Source of the DNA: Chara braunii
Lineage: Eukaryota > Streptophyta > Charophyceae > Charales > Characeae
Reading direction: 5' to 3'
DNA length: 38,996 nt
NCBI GenBank assembly: GCA_003427395.1
Contig: BFEA01000206.1
Location: 1,727,361-1,766,356, forward strand
A model generated the notes under the pieces. That model worked only from the letters and a program-made list of their open reading frames with translations. It made no database searches and had not been told where the DNA came from. The translations under genes and the position numbers were made by a program. This document shows, in pieces, positions 30,021 through 38,996 of this stretch (within the stretch, counting starts at the first letter, position 1; each line of letters starts with the position of its first letter).

Positions 30021-30255
30021 TGTGGCTCTAGACGCCTATCAAGGGGGTATGTTACACAGAAAAATAAACTGAACAACTTTTGCCTCAGGGTCAGATCGAA
30101 ATGCTTCACCAAATTTAAAATAACAAATAAAATTTAAAAATAATTTCTTTATTTAATGTTTTTTAAATTTTTTGGCCCAGCCGGGCAAGTGACCCCGGGC
30201 CCACTCTGGTAGCCTAGCATATTAACGATTCAGAGAGAAAACCTTTCTCACTTCG

Positions 30256-30420
30256 GTGTCTCTGATTGGTCCGTCTATGACTCTAGGTCAATAAGGGTTT
30301 TTTTTTTTTTTTTTTCAAACACACTCGCCCCATCCATTTTGGGGGGTATCAGTCCAATTGCTTATCACTAGCAAGCATAGAAGTACAGAATAGTGTGAGA
30401 GATATAAGAGGAAAGAACCT
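30256..30420. repeat. 403-bp-spaced duplication, copy 2
   Basis: This is the second copy of the segment at 29853, with scattered substitutions and a longer T tract (about 18). Its right end differs and runs into another T-rich stretch at 30421-30444. The minus-strand frames at 29885-30112 and 30315-30551 share a peptide only because of this duplication. Confidence 0.85.
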
Positions 30421-30851
30421 TTTTTTTGTTTTGTTTTTTTTTTAAAGCACCAGGGGGAGGCTCCATCTATTGGTGGGGAGCAGCACCTGCTGGAAAACGG
30501 GTCCAGCGTCCCATATACAAAACTGAAATTGGGATATATTCCTGCCAGCATTGATTACCTTGGAATCTATGGGATTGACTGAGCAGACAACTAGAGAAAA
30601 AAGGGGGAACCTCTTCGCCCTGAAATCGGCGCTAGATCCCTGCTGCTACACACTAGTTCCTCCCTTCCCCTGTTAACGAGTGCATCGAAAACATATCAGA
30701 GGACGATCAAAGACAATGTGGGGGGTTCCAATCATGAGAGGGGAGGGTGTAATCTCTAACCAACGTTTCCTGTTCCACCCACTCCCTAGTCCCACATTTT
30801 GCAGGTTAGTCTTACTACGAACCCCCTCCTCCGTACCACTGTTCTCCCACC

Positions 30852-31028
30852 ATGGCTAAAACTGGTGGCGGGAAGGATCTGGGAAATCTGAAGCAGGCCG
30901 CCATGGTACGTCTGGGCAAACATTTGTCCACTCCTGAAACTGAAGATGATAATTCATGTCGTCATATCCCGCCATTTCCCCCTCCCCCGGCCTTTCCCCT
31001 TCCCCTTCCCAAAAGAGTTTTGCAATAG
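30852..31028 (+). CDS. possible first coding exon or small ORF, product unknown
   Basis: An ATG in excellent context (CACCATGGCT) opens a 58-codon frame starting MAKTGGGKDLGNLKQAAM. After codon 18 the sequence reads ATG/GTACGT, a good splice donor at 30905/30906. The upstream stretch is pyrimidine-rich, as in many 5' leaders. If spliced there, the exon is 54 coding bases and the LINE fragment at 31.1-31.7 kb would lie in the intron. If unspliced, the frame ends in a Pro-rich tail at TAG 31026-31028. I do not recognise the peptide. Confidence 0.35.
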   Translation: MAKTGGGKDLGNLKQAAMVRLGKHLSTPETEDDNSCRHIPPFPPPPAFPLPLPKRVLQ

Positions 31029-31139
31029 AATTCTTCAGGGCCCCTCACAGCCAGTCTTTGTTGAATTGTTGAATATGTTTTTGGATTTTTGTTTTAACAC
31101 GTAGGGATGTTAATTTCTCCTTCATTTTTCCCCATTGAA

Positions 31140-31735
31140 TAGTGATTTCGGCTTGCACCTGCAGCCTGATTTCCTCTTGCCTGACTCGATCATCCAATCT
31201 TACCTCCTCCATCTCATACACACAACGTCTTCTCCATAGCGCCCAGAGTACCGCCCTTATCCCTAATTTAAATATATTATCCTCAAAGGCGGTAGTTTGT
31301 TCCGGGTGCCATGTTTCGCACAGCAGTGCTGTCCAATCCCACGACCAGGGCGTCGAGGCACCTATTTGTCTCCATACCCTCTCCCACCATCTCCACAGCC
31401 ATAACGAGCCCGGACATTGAAGGAAGATGTGTTCGATTGTTTCTGGCTAACATCATGACAGCGGCCGTTGCCGCTTTGTTAAGTGACCAGAGGGCGGTTT
31501 TATACCACAATGAGGCTAGTGCCACGTTATTAATTACCACAGCCCGACCAGTTAGTGAGGTCTTGTTGTTTTTCCAACTGTTCAATTTCCTTAGGACTGG
31601 TTGCACCAACCATTCATCGTTCAGGGGTGGTCGTCCTTCTGTTGAGAGCTTGACTCCTAACACCCTGATCGGGGTTTCCTTCGACAACCATCTGACCCTT
31701 GGGGATTCGGGCAGTTTGGCCCTTTGGTTGTGAAC
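31140..31735 (-). pseudogene. LINE-type reverse transcriptase fragment: RT thumb joined to zf-RVT-like end
   Basis: On the minus strand, from 31735 down, the frame reads RVLGVKLSTEGRP, then NSWKNNKTSLTGRAVVIN and ASLWYKTALWSLNK. This is the region after the RT palm in plant-type LINEs (usually 'LG..L......W......KL..WK...LS..GR...I'). At about 31450 the protein-like reading switches frame to TIEHIFLQCPGSLWLWRWWE, the second half of a zf-RVT (H and C retained), then FKLGIRAVLWALWRRR. The first half of the zinc-binding domain is missing, so a deletion plus frameshift lies between. The 5' part (endonuclease and RT palm) is absent, as in 5'-truncated LINE copies. Confidence 0.6.
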
Positions 31736-32522
31736 CTAACCCTTGTCGCTCTAGACGCCTATCAAGGGGTTGTTGTTGGATGCACCACTTCTCTCAAACC
31801 TCAATCCCCACTTGGGGCACCTCTACTAGTCGGAAAACATCGATACGACATCCTATTGCATGGTAGGGGGGGCCCTTTGGGGGAAGGGTGCAGGGAGGTG
31901 GCACAACTTATAGTCACTCAATCCGCATACTCGTTCTGTCGACACACTCATCCCACCCCATCTCAATATACACACTTTTTTGTCTTACACCCATATGTGT
32001 CCCACTAATTTCTAGCCCTTACCTACATTGACCAAGTTACCCTACAACAACTCGCTATGCATCCTATTCACACCCATACCCTCATCTCGTACTCATTTAT
32101 TCCCTATCAGGGCCTGATACCCTCTTGTTCTTCATAGTACAACTCAAAGTTCTCCACCTCAAGTTTTTACACCTCAATCTAGGCAATTTCGAACAAAGAA
32201 AATGTAGGGAAAAAAAAAAAAAACCTCATTACCCCAGTCGCTTTTTCAGCAGATATGTGTAAGTTGCTACTAAGCTCCTACATCTTATGGCCACTCGGGC
32301 TTCAGTTGCAAAAATAGAAAAAAGAAAAAAACAATCCTGTTGAAAAATGCGTTGCCATAATCCCAGGTTTATTTCTACTATGTTTGTTTTTTGTTTTTTT
32401 CCCCCGTACACCCATTTATGCTAGAAACATTTCAACTACAATGAAAACTATTGTTACACTAGCATACAGTAGCCTTTTACACCGAACTATGGTACACCCA
32501 AAGCAAGAACTTTAAGATGCTT
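31736..32522. other. anonymous AT- and pyrimidine-rich stretch
   Basis: I see no supported gene. Short A and T tracts occur at 32209-32223 and 32380-32405. The left edge (31733-31773) shares the ACGCCTATCAAGGGG word with 30020-30056. Confidence 0.5.
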
Positions 32523-33120
32523 TCATTGAGAGAACCATTGTCGGGGCTCGCCGAAGTAGTGGACCATATCGGAGTTGCCCAGGCGGATCGCCTCTTTCAA
32601 CAATGGTTGTGAATGGTTCCTATCGCTCCAGAATCGCTCTTCCCCTTTTGTCGATCTCTCGACACAGCAGCACAAATCACTGGCAATCGCCAACCTCATG
32701 TTTTTCAGGGCTTTCTCCTGTAATTTCGTTGTCCTTGGGACTGCACTTTGTCGCACACATTCATTGCGGGCGCTCCATATAGTCCAGAGTAGCTCTGCTC
32801 TCAATGTCTCTGCCATAAGCAAATGCTCTCATCTCAGCTTTTGTGCTTTGGCAGTTGGGCCAAGCTGGATTCTCATGATATCATCTTCGGTGATCTGCAG
32901 TGGGGTGTCCGCGGCCATCTCGTTGACCCTCCATTCCCAGAATGCATGCACTGCAGAACAATGTACAAAAAAGTGTGGAATTGTGTCGACCTCACCACAT
33001 CCAGTTTTGCATTTAGTAGTATCCTTGAATTGGCTCTTAGAGGCCTATCATTCTACCGTTGGTATCGCTAGATGGGCAATTTGCCAGAGAAGACCTACAC
33101 GCTTTTGGTATGAGAGAGTT
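32523..33120 (-). pseudogene. LINE C-terminal fragment with zf-RVT-like domain
   Basis: On the minus strand, from about 33117 down, one frame reads SYQKRVGLLWQIAHLAIPTV, two stops, then FKDTTKCKTGCGEVDTIPHF and FVHCSAVHAFWEWRV. This is the zf-RVT pattern C-x3-C...H-x3-C, followed by W. It continues through IMRIQLGPTAKAQKLR, a TGA at about 32831-32829, and LRAELLWTIWSARNECVRQS to a stop at 32523. The 'IW.ARN' ending is typical of LINE ORF2 after the zinc motif. Only three in-frame stops interrupt about 190 codons, so it is moderately old. It lies 5' (minus sense) of the RT-thumb fragment at 31.1-31.7 kb, the wrong order for a single element, so there are two insertions or a rearrangement. Confidence 0.65.
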
Positions 33121-33600
33121 GCCCACAATGAGCAATGTTTCCTTCATTTCCTCATACTTCAGCATCACGGAGGTCCTTAGTTAGCGATTGTAAGTAAGTC
33201 GGCGGAGGTTTAGCAACTGCGACCTGGATAGACATCGTGTGAATGATCAATCAAATCTATGTTCTCCATAGGACCCTTTGTGATGTCTGGCATCAATCAC
33301 TACTACGGTCCCTCCGATGCCCCCTATGTTTGCACTTTCGAGCAATTCCAAATTCCAACCAATTGCGAACATCATAATTGAACAAGTCTGAGTCTATGAT
33401 GTTCGATATTAAAAAAAAATTGGATTCTCGGTGTGAATGGACCTTATTGTTTGGCCAAACAGATTTGTAACTTGGTACATGATATTTGTATTAATTTGAG
33501 AATATCCTCGAAGATAGAGCTCGGTGATAAAGTTAAATTCTTGTCTACACTTATCAGTCTTAAAAAAACCAATATTACAATGGAAGCTTATGTCACCGAT
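33121..33600. other. anonymous stretch, possible older LINE sequence
   Basis: The minus strand just upstream of the zf-RVT fragment has a protein-like segment (NWLEFGIARKCKHRGIGGTV, about 33370-33311) that could be more of the same LINE in another frame. I could not connect it. Nothing else is supported. Confidence 0.35.
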
Positions 33601-33608
33601 GGTCTAGA

Positions 33609-33746
33609 GATCGGACGTCTCCCTCGGACGTCTCGTCGGACGTCCGGTACCCTCGTCGTCCGGAAAAACAATTTGTCCGATCGGAAGTCCGACCAGACGT
33701 CGGGTCGGACATCCCGGACGGTCAGGGTGGTCCCGGACGTCCGATC
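33609..33746. repeat. 138-bp fold-back element dense in CGGACGTC
   Basis: The ends are an 11-base perfect inverted repeat (GATCGGACGTC at 33609-33619, GACGTCCGATC at 33736-33746). Between them TCGGACGTC, CGGACGTCCGG, CCGGACG and close variants occur about every 12-20 bases on both strands. This looks like a small non-autonomous fold-back or MITE-like element. No target-site duplication is obvious. Confidence 0.55.
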
Positions 33747-34546
33747 CAACAACCTAGATGGAAGCACCTATCTCTTATATAATTAAAAACTTGAGTAGAT
33801 CTGAGTTTTGTGATCAAGCGGGTAAACCACATGCCAAATTGGCCTCGGTGAACTTGGATATTGCAAAGATTCTTTAAAAAAATAATTAGATTATATAAGG
33901 TGTTTGTAATTATTATAGTTTTGTACACAATTGTACCAAGCTGCGTTGTATTCAATATATCATACAATATTCCGTCATGGCCACACAAGGTCGAAAACTC
34001 AAATTGAATAGTGCTGCTAACAGTGCTAAGGTTTTCAAACGTTTTTTTTTCCCACTCTCCATTACCTGTGGCAATTCCCCTTTTAGCCCATCGGTCCCTT
34101 AGTTCACCCCATATGTGTTTTCCAAAGAAGGGATCTATAAAGATGCTTGGTGGTCAATTATTGAGGATTAGATGTCTTGTGGTGGTGATTCTGCTCTGGC
34201 CATATCCAGTCATGGGGGGCACAAATAAGGTCTCTTCGTCTCACTAAAATTTGGAAGGGCAAAAAATGATCTTTTGCTTTTTTGCTTCAGTGGCATAGCG
34301 AGATGGGACATAGTCAAGAAGGGTACTTCTATGACAAGCGAGTTGAATAATTTATCGTTAGGGAGATGGAAATCTGTGCAACAACTCAGACTCACCTTCA
34401 AGGATGTAAAGAGCCTAGATACTAAGTTGCACTACATCTAAGAGGTTATCTCTCATTACTATGTAGTCGTGAAGTTGAACACATGTTGAGAACTCCGAGT
34501 ATCCGACCAAATGAAAAATGCATTGATCTGGACAATCAGTAAGGGG
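33747..34546. other. anonymous stretch with a possible LINE-like remnant
   Basis: On the plus strand at about 34297-34437 a frame reads RWDIVKKGTSMTSELNNLSL followed by GRWKSVQQLRLTFKDVKSL. That resembles the linker between RT and zinc motif in plant-type LINEs, but there is no neighbouring motif to confirm it. The remainder shows nothing I can support. Confidence 0.3.
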
Positions 34547-34735
34547 CTATGAATCCCCCTGGGAGGCGGCCACGTGCGACAGCAGTCGAGACCACGACCC
34601 CACGGTCAGTCGGATAGGGAGTGCAAGGATGGCGGTGGCTGGTTGGGGTTGCGCAACTCCAACCTCAGCCCCTAGCACCCAAAAAAAAAAAAAAAAAAAA
34701 AAAAAAAAANACTTTGGGTAGGGAGGTTGTTGGTG
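34547..34735 (+). repeat. dispersed A-rich repeat, copy 1
   Basis: This starts CTATGAATCCCCCTGGG and has a GCGGCCACGTGCG box, CCACGACCCC and CAACTCCAACCTCAGCCCC. A 29-base A tract (34681-34709) follows, then TTTGGGTAGGGAGG. The same order is found at 38724-38955. The conserved sequence after the A tract shows that the tract is internal, not a 3' tail. Ns at 34710, 34740 and 34748 lie at the A tract and the AT repeat. Confidence 0.75.
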
Positions 34736-34748
34736 AAAANAAAATTTN

Positions 34749-34751
<3 letters not shown>

Positions 34752-34793
<42 letters not shown>
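34752..34793. repeat. (TA)n microsatellite
   Basis: About 21 TA units stand directly after an N at 34748. Confidence 0.9.
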
Positions 34794-34796
<3 letters not shown>

Positions 34797-34829
34797 TGAT
34801 TGATTGATTGGTGAGGGAGGGGTCCTCCC

Positions 34830-34864
34830 CCCCCACACACACAAATGCACACACACTTACACAC

Positions 34865-34895
<31 letters not shown>
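34830..34895. repeat. (CA)n microsatellite
   Basis: A CA-rich tract with a few interruptions runs up to close before the adapter at 34907. Confidence 0.9.
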
Positions 34896-34906
34896 TGACA
34901 ACACAC

Positions 34907-34944
34907 CTGTCTCTTATACACATCTAGATGTGTATAAGAGACAG
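34907..34944. other. residual Nextera mate-pair junction adapter (complete, 38 bp)
   Basis: The sequence is one full 19-base mosaic end in reverse orientation (CTGTCTCTTATACACATCT) followed directly by AGATGTGTATAAGAGACAG, a perfect 38-bp palindrome. This is the circularisation junction of a Nextera mate-pair library, not genomic DNA. The overlapping frames show the contaminant peptide SYTHLDVYKRQ. Confidence 0.99.
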
Positions 34945-37589
34945 CCTGCCGGAACACACACACACAACCAAAAGAAAAAAATATCTTTTTTTTTTTTGTA
35001 GTTTTCATTTTCTAGTTTTTTTAAATACCAAGCAATTAGTGGTTAGGGGAAAAAAAGGGGTTGTAGGGTTCGAGAAACCTTACATCCCCATCGACAAAAT
35101 GACTTCGTAACTTCGTGAAAAGGAGTGTTTTTCTTCCCAAAAACAGACATAAGTGGCACATAACAGGGAGTAGCGACTGTTTATTATGAAAACATGACTC
35201 TGCATAGTGGTAACACATTGTATAAAGTCTGACACTTGCCCGGTGTCGGAAGTGAAAAAGAGAAGTGACATAAGCTTCGATGGAAGCCCCAGTAAACGAC
35301 AGCAGTAACTCTAACTGTCAACTTTAGGGCTTTTTTTTTTTTTTCCTCCCATTTTTTTAGCGGGGAAAAATCCTCGAAGTCCCACGATCATGGCCTCTCC
35401 GCGCTAGTCCTCGACCGCGGCTTAGATCTCGGTCGCCGGCCGGGATCGACCCCTCTGCCACGGCTGTGGGTGATACATAGGCAGGGGAGGAAGTCATAAA
35501 TTTGTTGATACATGTGTTGCACCTCTCAACGACTACATCGTATAGCCAGATAAACCAAAAAAAAATAACAACTTGAGATTTGTGCATATTTTCTTTATGT
35601 ATTTCATGTTTTTGTTTGGGTTTCCCACGCAAGTTGTGGTCTTTCACTTCCTGGTTGCAAGTTTTAGCCTTTCACTTCCCGTGCTAAAGTCTGACCGAAG
35701 AAAAGTGATAAAGTCTGACCGACGCGAATTATTAATTCAAAGAAAGCGTACATGTTGTGCTTCCCGCACTTAGGACGAGGTGCGAAGTGTAAACAAATGC
35801 ATAAATAAAATCCCAACCTAATGGTTGTTCGGAGGTCGTTTTTTCACTCACCAATGTTTCTCAATCTTAGTTTGGTTAGCGATAGGAAGCATAATTTTCT
35901 CTTCTGTCATGCCTAAGCTTTTACCCAAATCCCTTCCCTCAATCTTGAATAATTGGGCTCTAGTTCCAAGTTTAAATTTGTTGTGTATATTTCAGTCACA
36001 AAATGATGTAAAATGTCAGGAAAAAAAAACACATGATACTACGAATGTTGTATGCATATCACAACCAACCATTCAATCCTCTTAGAAATTACAATCACAT
36101 GTATCCTAACATTGTATGGATCCAAACCTTAAATCTAAGTCACAATTTAGAGGTGCATGAAGGCAACAGGGTAGCCCCCGTCTCGTCGTCTCCAATTCTT
36201 ATGGTTATATAGAAAGTGAAGCATGTGTCTAGCTCAGTTGCAGAGCTAATAACCTTTGAGCGTAGTCCACTGGGTACTACATTGATTACTTCAAATAAAC
36301 GGGAGGAACGCAATCAAGAACTTTGATAGGCAGGTTTGTAACGAATACGGGTGGTGGGACGCCCTAATGAGTTTTATTTGCTAATAAAATGTCCACTCTT
36401 ATTCGCTGACTCCTTTTTCAACTCGATAAAATGGGTAAGGATGAGTTGAAAGAACTCATTCCAGCCCTATGAGCTACACAATGTTTTTGTGACATGGCGT
36501 AATAAAATACTCATGGTCATGGATTTATTCCTAAATGAATTTTGATTACCATTTTAAAAGTTTTTGAACAAAGACCTTATAGAATACATTTGGGCGGCTT
36601 TTGTAGAACGTACCTTCAGGAGCTCATTGGTCAAAGGGTTACCACCCTAGTATGTAAGAAGCGGGACAACTGAAAACTGATAGACCTAAAGATCTCTTTA
36701 ACTTTTTCTCCGTCCTTGTGAAATGGTGGTGAAGGCCTTAGTCTTAAACTTCTTAATACAGCCAAACCAAATTTGGTTCATGCCGAATTTTAATATTAAA
36801 GAGAATATTTAATATTCTATTAGCAAACATTTTCAAAATTCATTTTACATCTCGCTTCAAAAAATGGGTTAGTGTAATGCAAATGTCGGTTACTGCAAAA
36901 AGGTTCTGAGACCATGGAAGCATTGCACTGACCAAGACTAACTTCACTATGAAGCATATCTCAACTTATGAAATCCCTACTCATCTCATATTTGCTACCT
37001 CTCAACTGTTTTACCTCTCATTGATTGCATTGATCAGTACCTCACTGCCTTGATTAATGTTTCTCCAGAAAAACTGCCTCAACTTGACGAAGACTAACTT
37101 TCATGTTCTCACAAAAACTATGCAGTTGTTTTCCATAGGTGGTGTTTCACCTAAACAATGAACCTCCATCAACTGCCCTTGTACAATGAATTGGAAAGAA
37201 AGCAGAAAGTCTATCAAATCATCTCTACCTTTCTCAGTTATCGATGCGGAGCCTCAACCGATCAGTATGTCCAGCCTGTCGAGCCTGGAGGTACCGGTAG
37301 TAGGATGGGCTTAAGTATAGAGTCAAAAAAAAAAGAGTAACAAAAAAATAAATCCATGATATGTTCTTTTTTAATATAAATTAAATGGAAAATAAAATCA
37401 CAAACTCAGTTGTTACTCACCCAGCGCAAGAGACAAAGAGAAAGAGAGAGAAAAAAAAAAAAAAAAAAAAAATCTTACCGAGTTGAATGCGGAGGATTCA
37501 TTTTCATTTTGCAAGTTTTAAAATTTAGGCAAGCGGGCGGGCAAGCAAGCCAGGAGAGAGAGCACCCCTGGGAAGTTCGCCGCAAGAAA
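34945..37589. other. anonymous AT-rich stretch
   Basis: I see no supported gene in about 2.6 kb. The small frames (35036-35271 minus, 35573-35773, 35825-36085, 37158-37340) lack motifs or splice context. At 35445-35457 GGGATCGACCCC resembles a tRNA T-arm (B-box-like on the minus strand), probably a SINE scrap. At 36230-36250 TAGCTCAGTTGCAGAGC looks like a tRNA D-arm, but no anticodon arm or B box follows. A tracts occur near 36021-36029 and 37450-37471. Confidence 0.5.
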
Positions 37590-37590
37590 A

Positions 37591-37626
37591 GAGAGAGAGA
37601 GAGAGAGAGAGTTTACCCCGACGTGC

Positions 37627-37695
<69 letters not shown>
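37591..37695. repeat. (GA)n-spacer-(CT)n inverted dinucleotide repeat
   Basis: About ten GA units (37591-37610), an 18-20-base spacer containing CCCCGACGTGCAC and about 32 CT units (37630-37695) follow one another. The two tracts are complementary, so the locus can fold back on itself as well as form triplex DNA. Confidence 0.9.
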
Positions 37696-37699
<4 letters not shown>

Positions 37700-37814
37700 C
37701 CGCTGCATTTAAGGGATTATCAAAACCACCTCTTTTATTGGCAAATTAGTATAGTATTTTACTTATCAGTTTCAAATACCGTCGACTTTCCATTCTCTCA
37801 AGAATTATTTCAAC

Positions 37815-38080
37815 ACTTAACTTGTTTTTTTGTAGCTGCGTGTATAAAGGACTCGGATTATTTTGTGGGTTTCACTCTAGGTGAGACTGACCTAGTCGAC
37901 CAACGTTCGCTTCATACTTAGGAGATCAGCACCCCAACTCTCGGGATTTATTTGAACACTGAACTTGTTTTTCTTCGAGTTGTGTGTATAAGGGACTACA
38001 ATTACTATATGGGTTTCACTCTTGGTTGATACCGACGTAGTCAACCGACGTGTGTTTCATACTTAGGAGATCAGCACCCT
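37815..38080 (+). repeat. 145-bp tandem duplication at the 5' part of the dispersed family
   Basis: AACTTGTTTTT, then GTGTATAA(A/G)GGACT, GGGTTTCACTCTTGG-like and CATACTTAGGAGATCAGCAC occur twice (GATCAGCAC ends near 37932 and 38077). The same motifs occur once at 23215-23315. Confidence 0.8.
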
Positions 38081-38465
38081 AAGGAAACAAACAATGTTCA
38101 CGTCCACTTGGCGTTTAACCAATGTATGTTTACTACAACAAAGAGAGCAAACGCCTTTGGCTGACCTACATTTGTGATTGCATTTAAAAGCTTTCGCACG
38201 TGGGTCAACAACTCTATAAGGATACAACCTATAAACCCCTTAGGGAAGATAAGTTGTGTCCCGCGGAAACCTATTATGTCGTGGCGCACCCAACTAGAGC
38301 GGCGAGGGGACGATGCGACCGTCCCAGTTTTGAAGGCTCGTATGGTTATTTATGTGTCGTCTCTTAGTTATCTCAGTATTGTTTTGTTTACTCTTGCGTG
38401 ACATGGCCGGGAGGGCTTTCGCCTTTTGCGAAAAGGGCGCGAGCCGATGCGCTCGACAGTGTTGT
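37850..38465 (+). repeat. dispersed repeat with terminal hairpin, copy 2
   Basis: This is the second copy of the family at 23270-23735, colinear over about 450 bases and ending CCGATGCGCTCGACAGT. The hairpin near the end (38414-38423 with 38436-38445) keeps most pairing in spite of several changes relative to copy 1. Confidence 0.75.
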
Positions 38466-38723
38466 CATACAAAACGCATTAAAGGTCCAAGGGAAGCTTA
38501 ACTATAATTGACCAGAAGGAGAACATTGAGGCTCTACTCTTTAAATTCACGGTTGGACTACTGATTGCTAACAATATCCCTTAAACCACCAGTACTTCCT
38601 AGAGTCGTGTCCGTTAAACCACCAGTACCTGCCGGTTGTTCAGGACCGATCCTCATTTTCGCCTGCACGCCGATTTTTCCCGAGCGTGCTAGGAGTGGGA
38701 AAAAATACTAGACATCTGCTACT

Positions 38724-38960
38724 CTATGAATCCCCCTGGGCGGCGGACAGGCGCGGCTAAGTCCACGGCCGCAGCCGAGTCCGCAACCCCGCGGTCGCGT
38801 CTGCGCGAACGCGCATCATCGCGGCCGCATGGCGGCCGCTAGGGAAGGAGGTTTAGGAATCTGGAAGCGCCACGTGGCGGCGCAACCCCAGCCCCACCCC
38901 ATCAGGCAAAAAAAAACAAAAAAAAACAAATTTTTGGTTGGGGGGGTAAGGGCGAAATCG
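38724..38960 (+). repeat. dispersed A-rich repeat, copy 2
   Basis: CTATGAATCCCCCTGGG, GCCACGTGGCGGCGCAACCC, CAGCCCCACCCC, an A-rich tract and TTTTTGGTTGGGGGGGTAAG follow in the same order as at 34547-34735. A GC-rich stretch with GCGGCCGC words (about 38760-38850) lies between that has no counterpart in copy 1. The copy runs to the window end. Confidence 0.75.
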
Positions 38961-38996
38961 AAGAAAATAGAAAAAAAAATGCGGTTTTTTTTTTTT

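Noticed and set aside
29885-30551. Two minus-strand frames sharing a peptide with YVLLCLLVISN
   Set aside because: The shared peptide is due to the 403-bp DNA duplication. It includes poly-Lys from a T tract and has no start context.
34804-35008. Frames containing SYTHLDVYKRQ or MCIRDS
   Set aside because: These peptides are encoded by the residual Nextera adapter and are well-known database contaminants.
36230-36300. Possible tRNA gene (TAGCTCAGTTGCAGAGC)
   Set aside because: It has a D-arm-like word only; no anticodon stem, no B box and no acceptor pairing.

Overview
This window reads as intergenic or intronic DNA from a large, repeat-rich eukaryotic nuclear genome. Three things point that way: an intron-like interval with GTAAGT/AG ends, degenerate LINE and DIRS-type retroelement remnants on top of many mono-, di- and tetranucleotide tracts, and the absence of operons or ribosome binding sites. 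A streptophyte alga of the Chara type would fit, but the sequence does not prove the organism. I found no intact protein-coding gene. Nextera mate-pair junction adapter is embedded at 19896-19925 and 34907-34944, so the window holds at least two artificial joins. Sequence left and right of each join may not be neighbours in the genome.

Layout. 1-2900 holds a possible last coding exon (74-211), a GTTCCT-type microsatellite and GT tracts. 2900-3870 has a few Ns and a three-copy 176-bp tandem repeat. 4045-5721 is an unrecognised, broken gene with an acidic Ser-rich segment; a 43-bp tandem duplication shifts its frame. 6000-6900 is a diverged 394-bp tandem duplication. 7338-10330 is about 3 kb of degenerate ATCR tetranucleotide DNA with a non-tetranucleotide module that recurs five times. 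11498-15178 is a decayed DIRS-like retroelement (gag-like, RT, RNase H and the DIRS-type C-terminal block), carrying a repeat with an 84-bp fold-back between gag and RT. A 785-bp-spaced direct repeat (16284, 17069) lies downstream of it.

18000-26600 is a mosaic of dispersed families: a tRNA-like SINE-type family in two copies (18.0-19.07 kb and 23.93-24.87 kb), a 51-bp minisatellite (20.35-20.83 kb), a family with a recurring TNAN-loop hairpin, and a family shared with the far right end (23.27-23.74 kb and 37.84-38.46 kb). 26-28.5 kb has two TATA-box-like sites and a long GA tract. 29.3-31.7 kb has a 403-bp duplication, an inverted copy of the 21 kb family, a possible first coding exon (30852) and a minus-strand LINE fragment. 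32.5-33.1 kb holds a second minus-strand LINE fragment with a zf-RVT-like domain. 33.6-38.99 kb is mostly anonymous, with a small fold-back element, a dispersed A-rich family and dinucleotide tracts.

The coding remnants do not form a pathway. They are independent transposable-element relics plus one unrecognised broken gene. I see no convincing new functional system. The most useful results are the adapter joins, the frame-breaking short duplications, the modular ATCR array and several structured dispersed repeat families.
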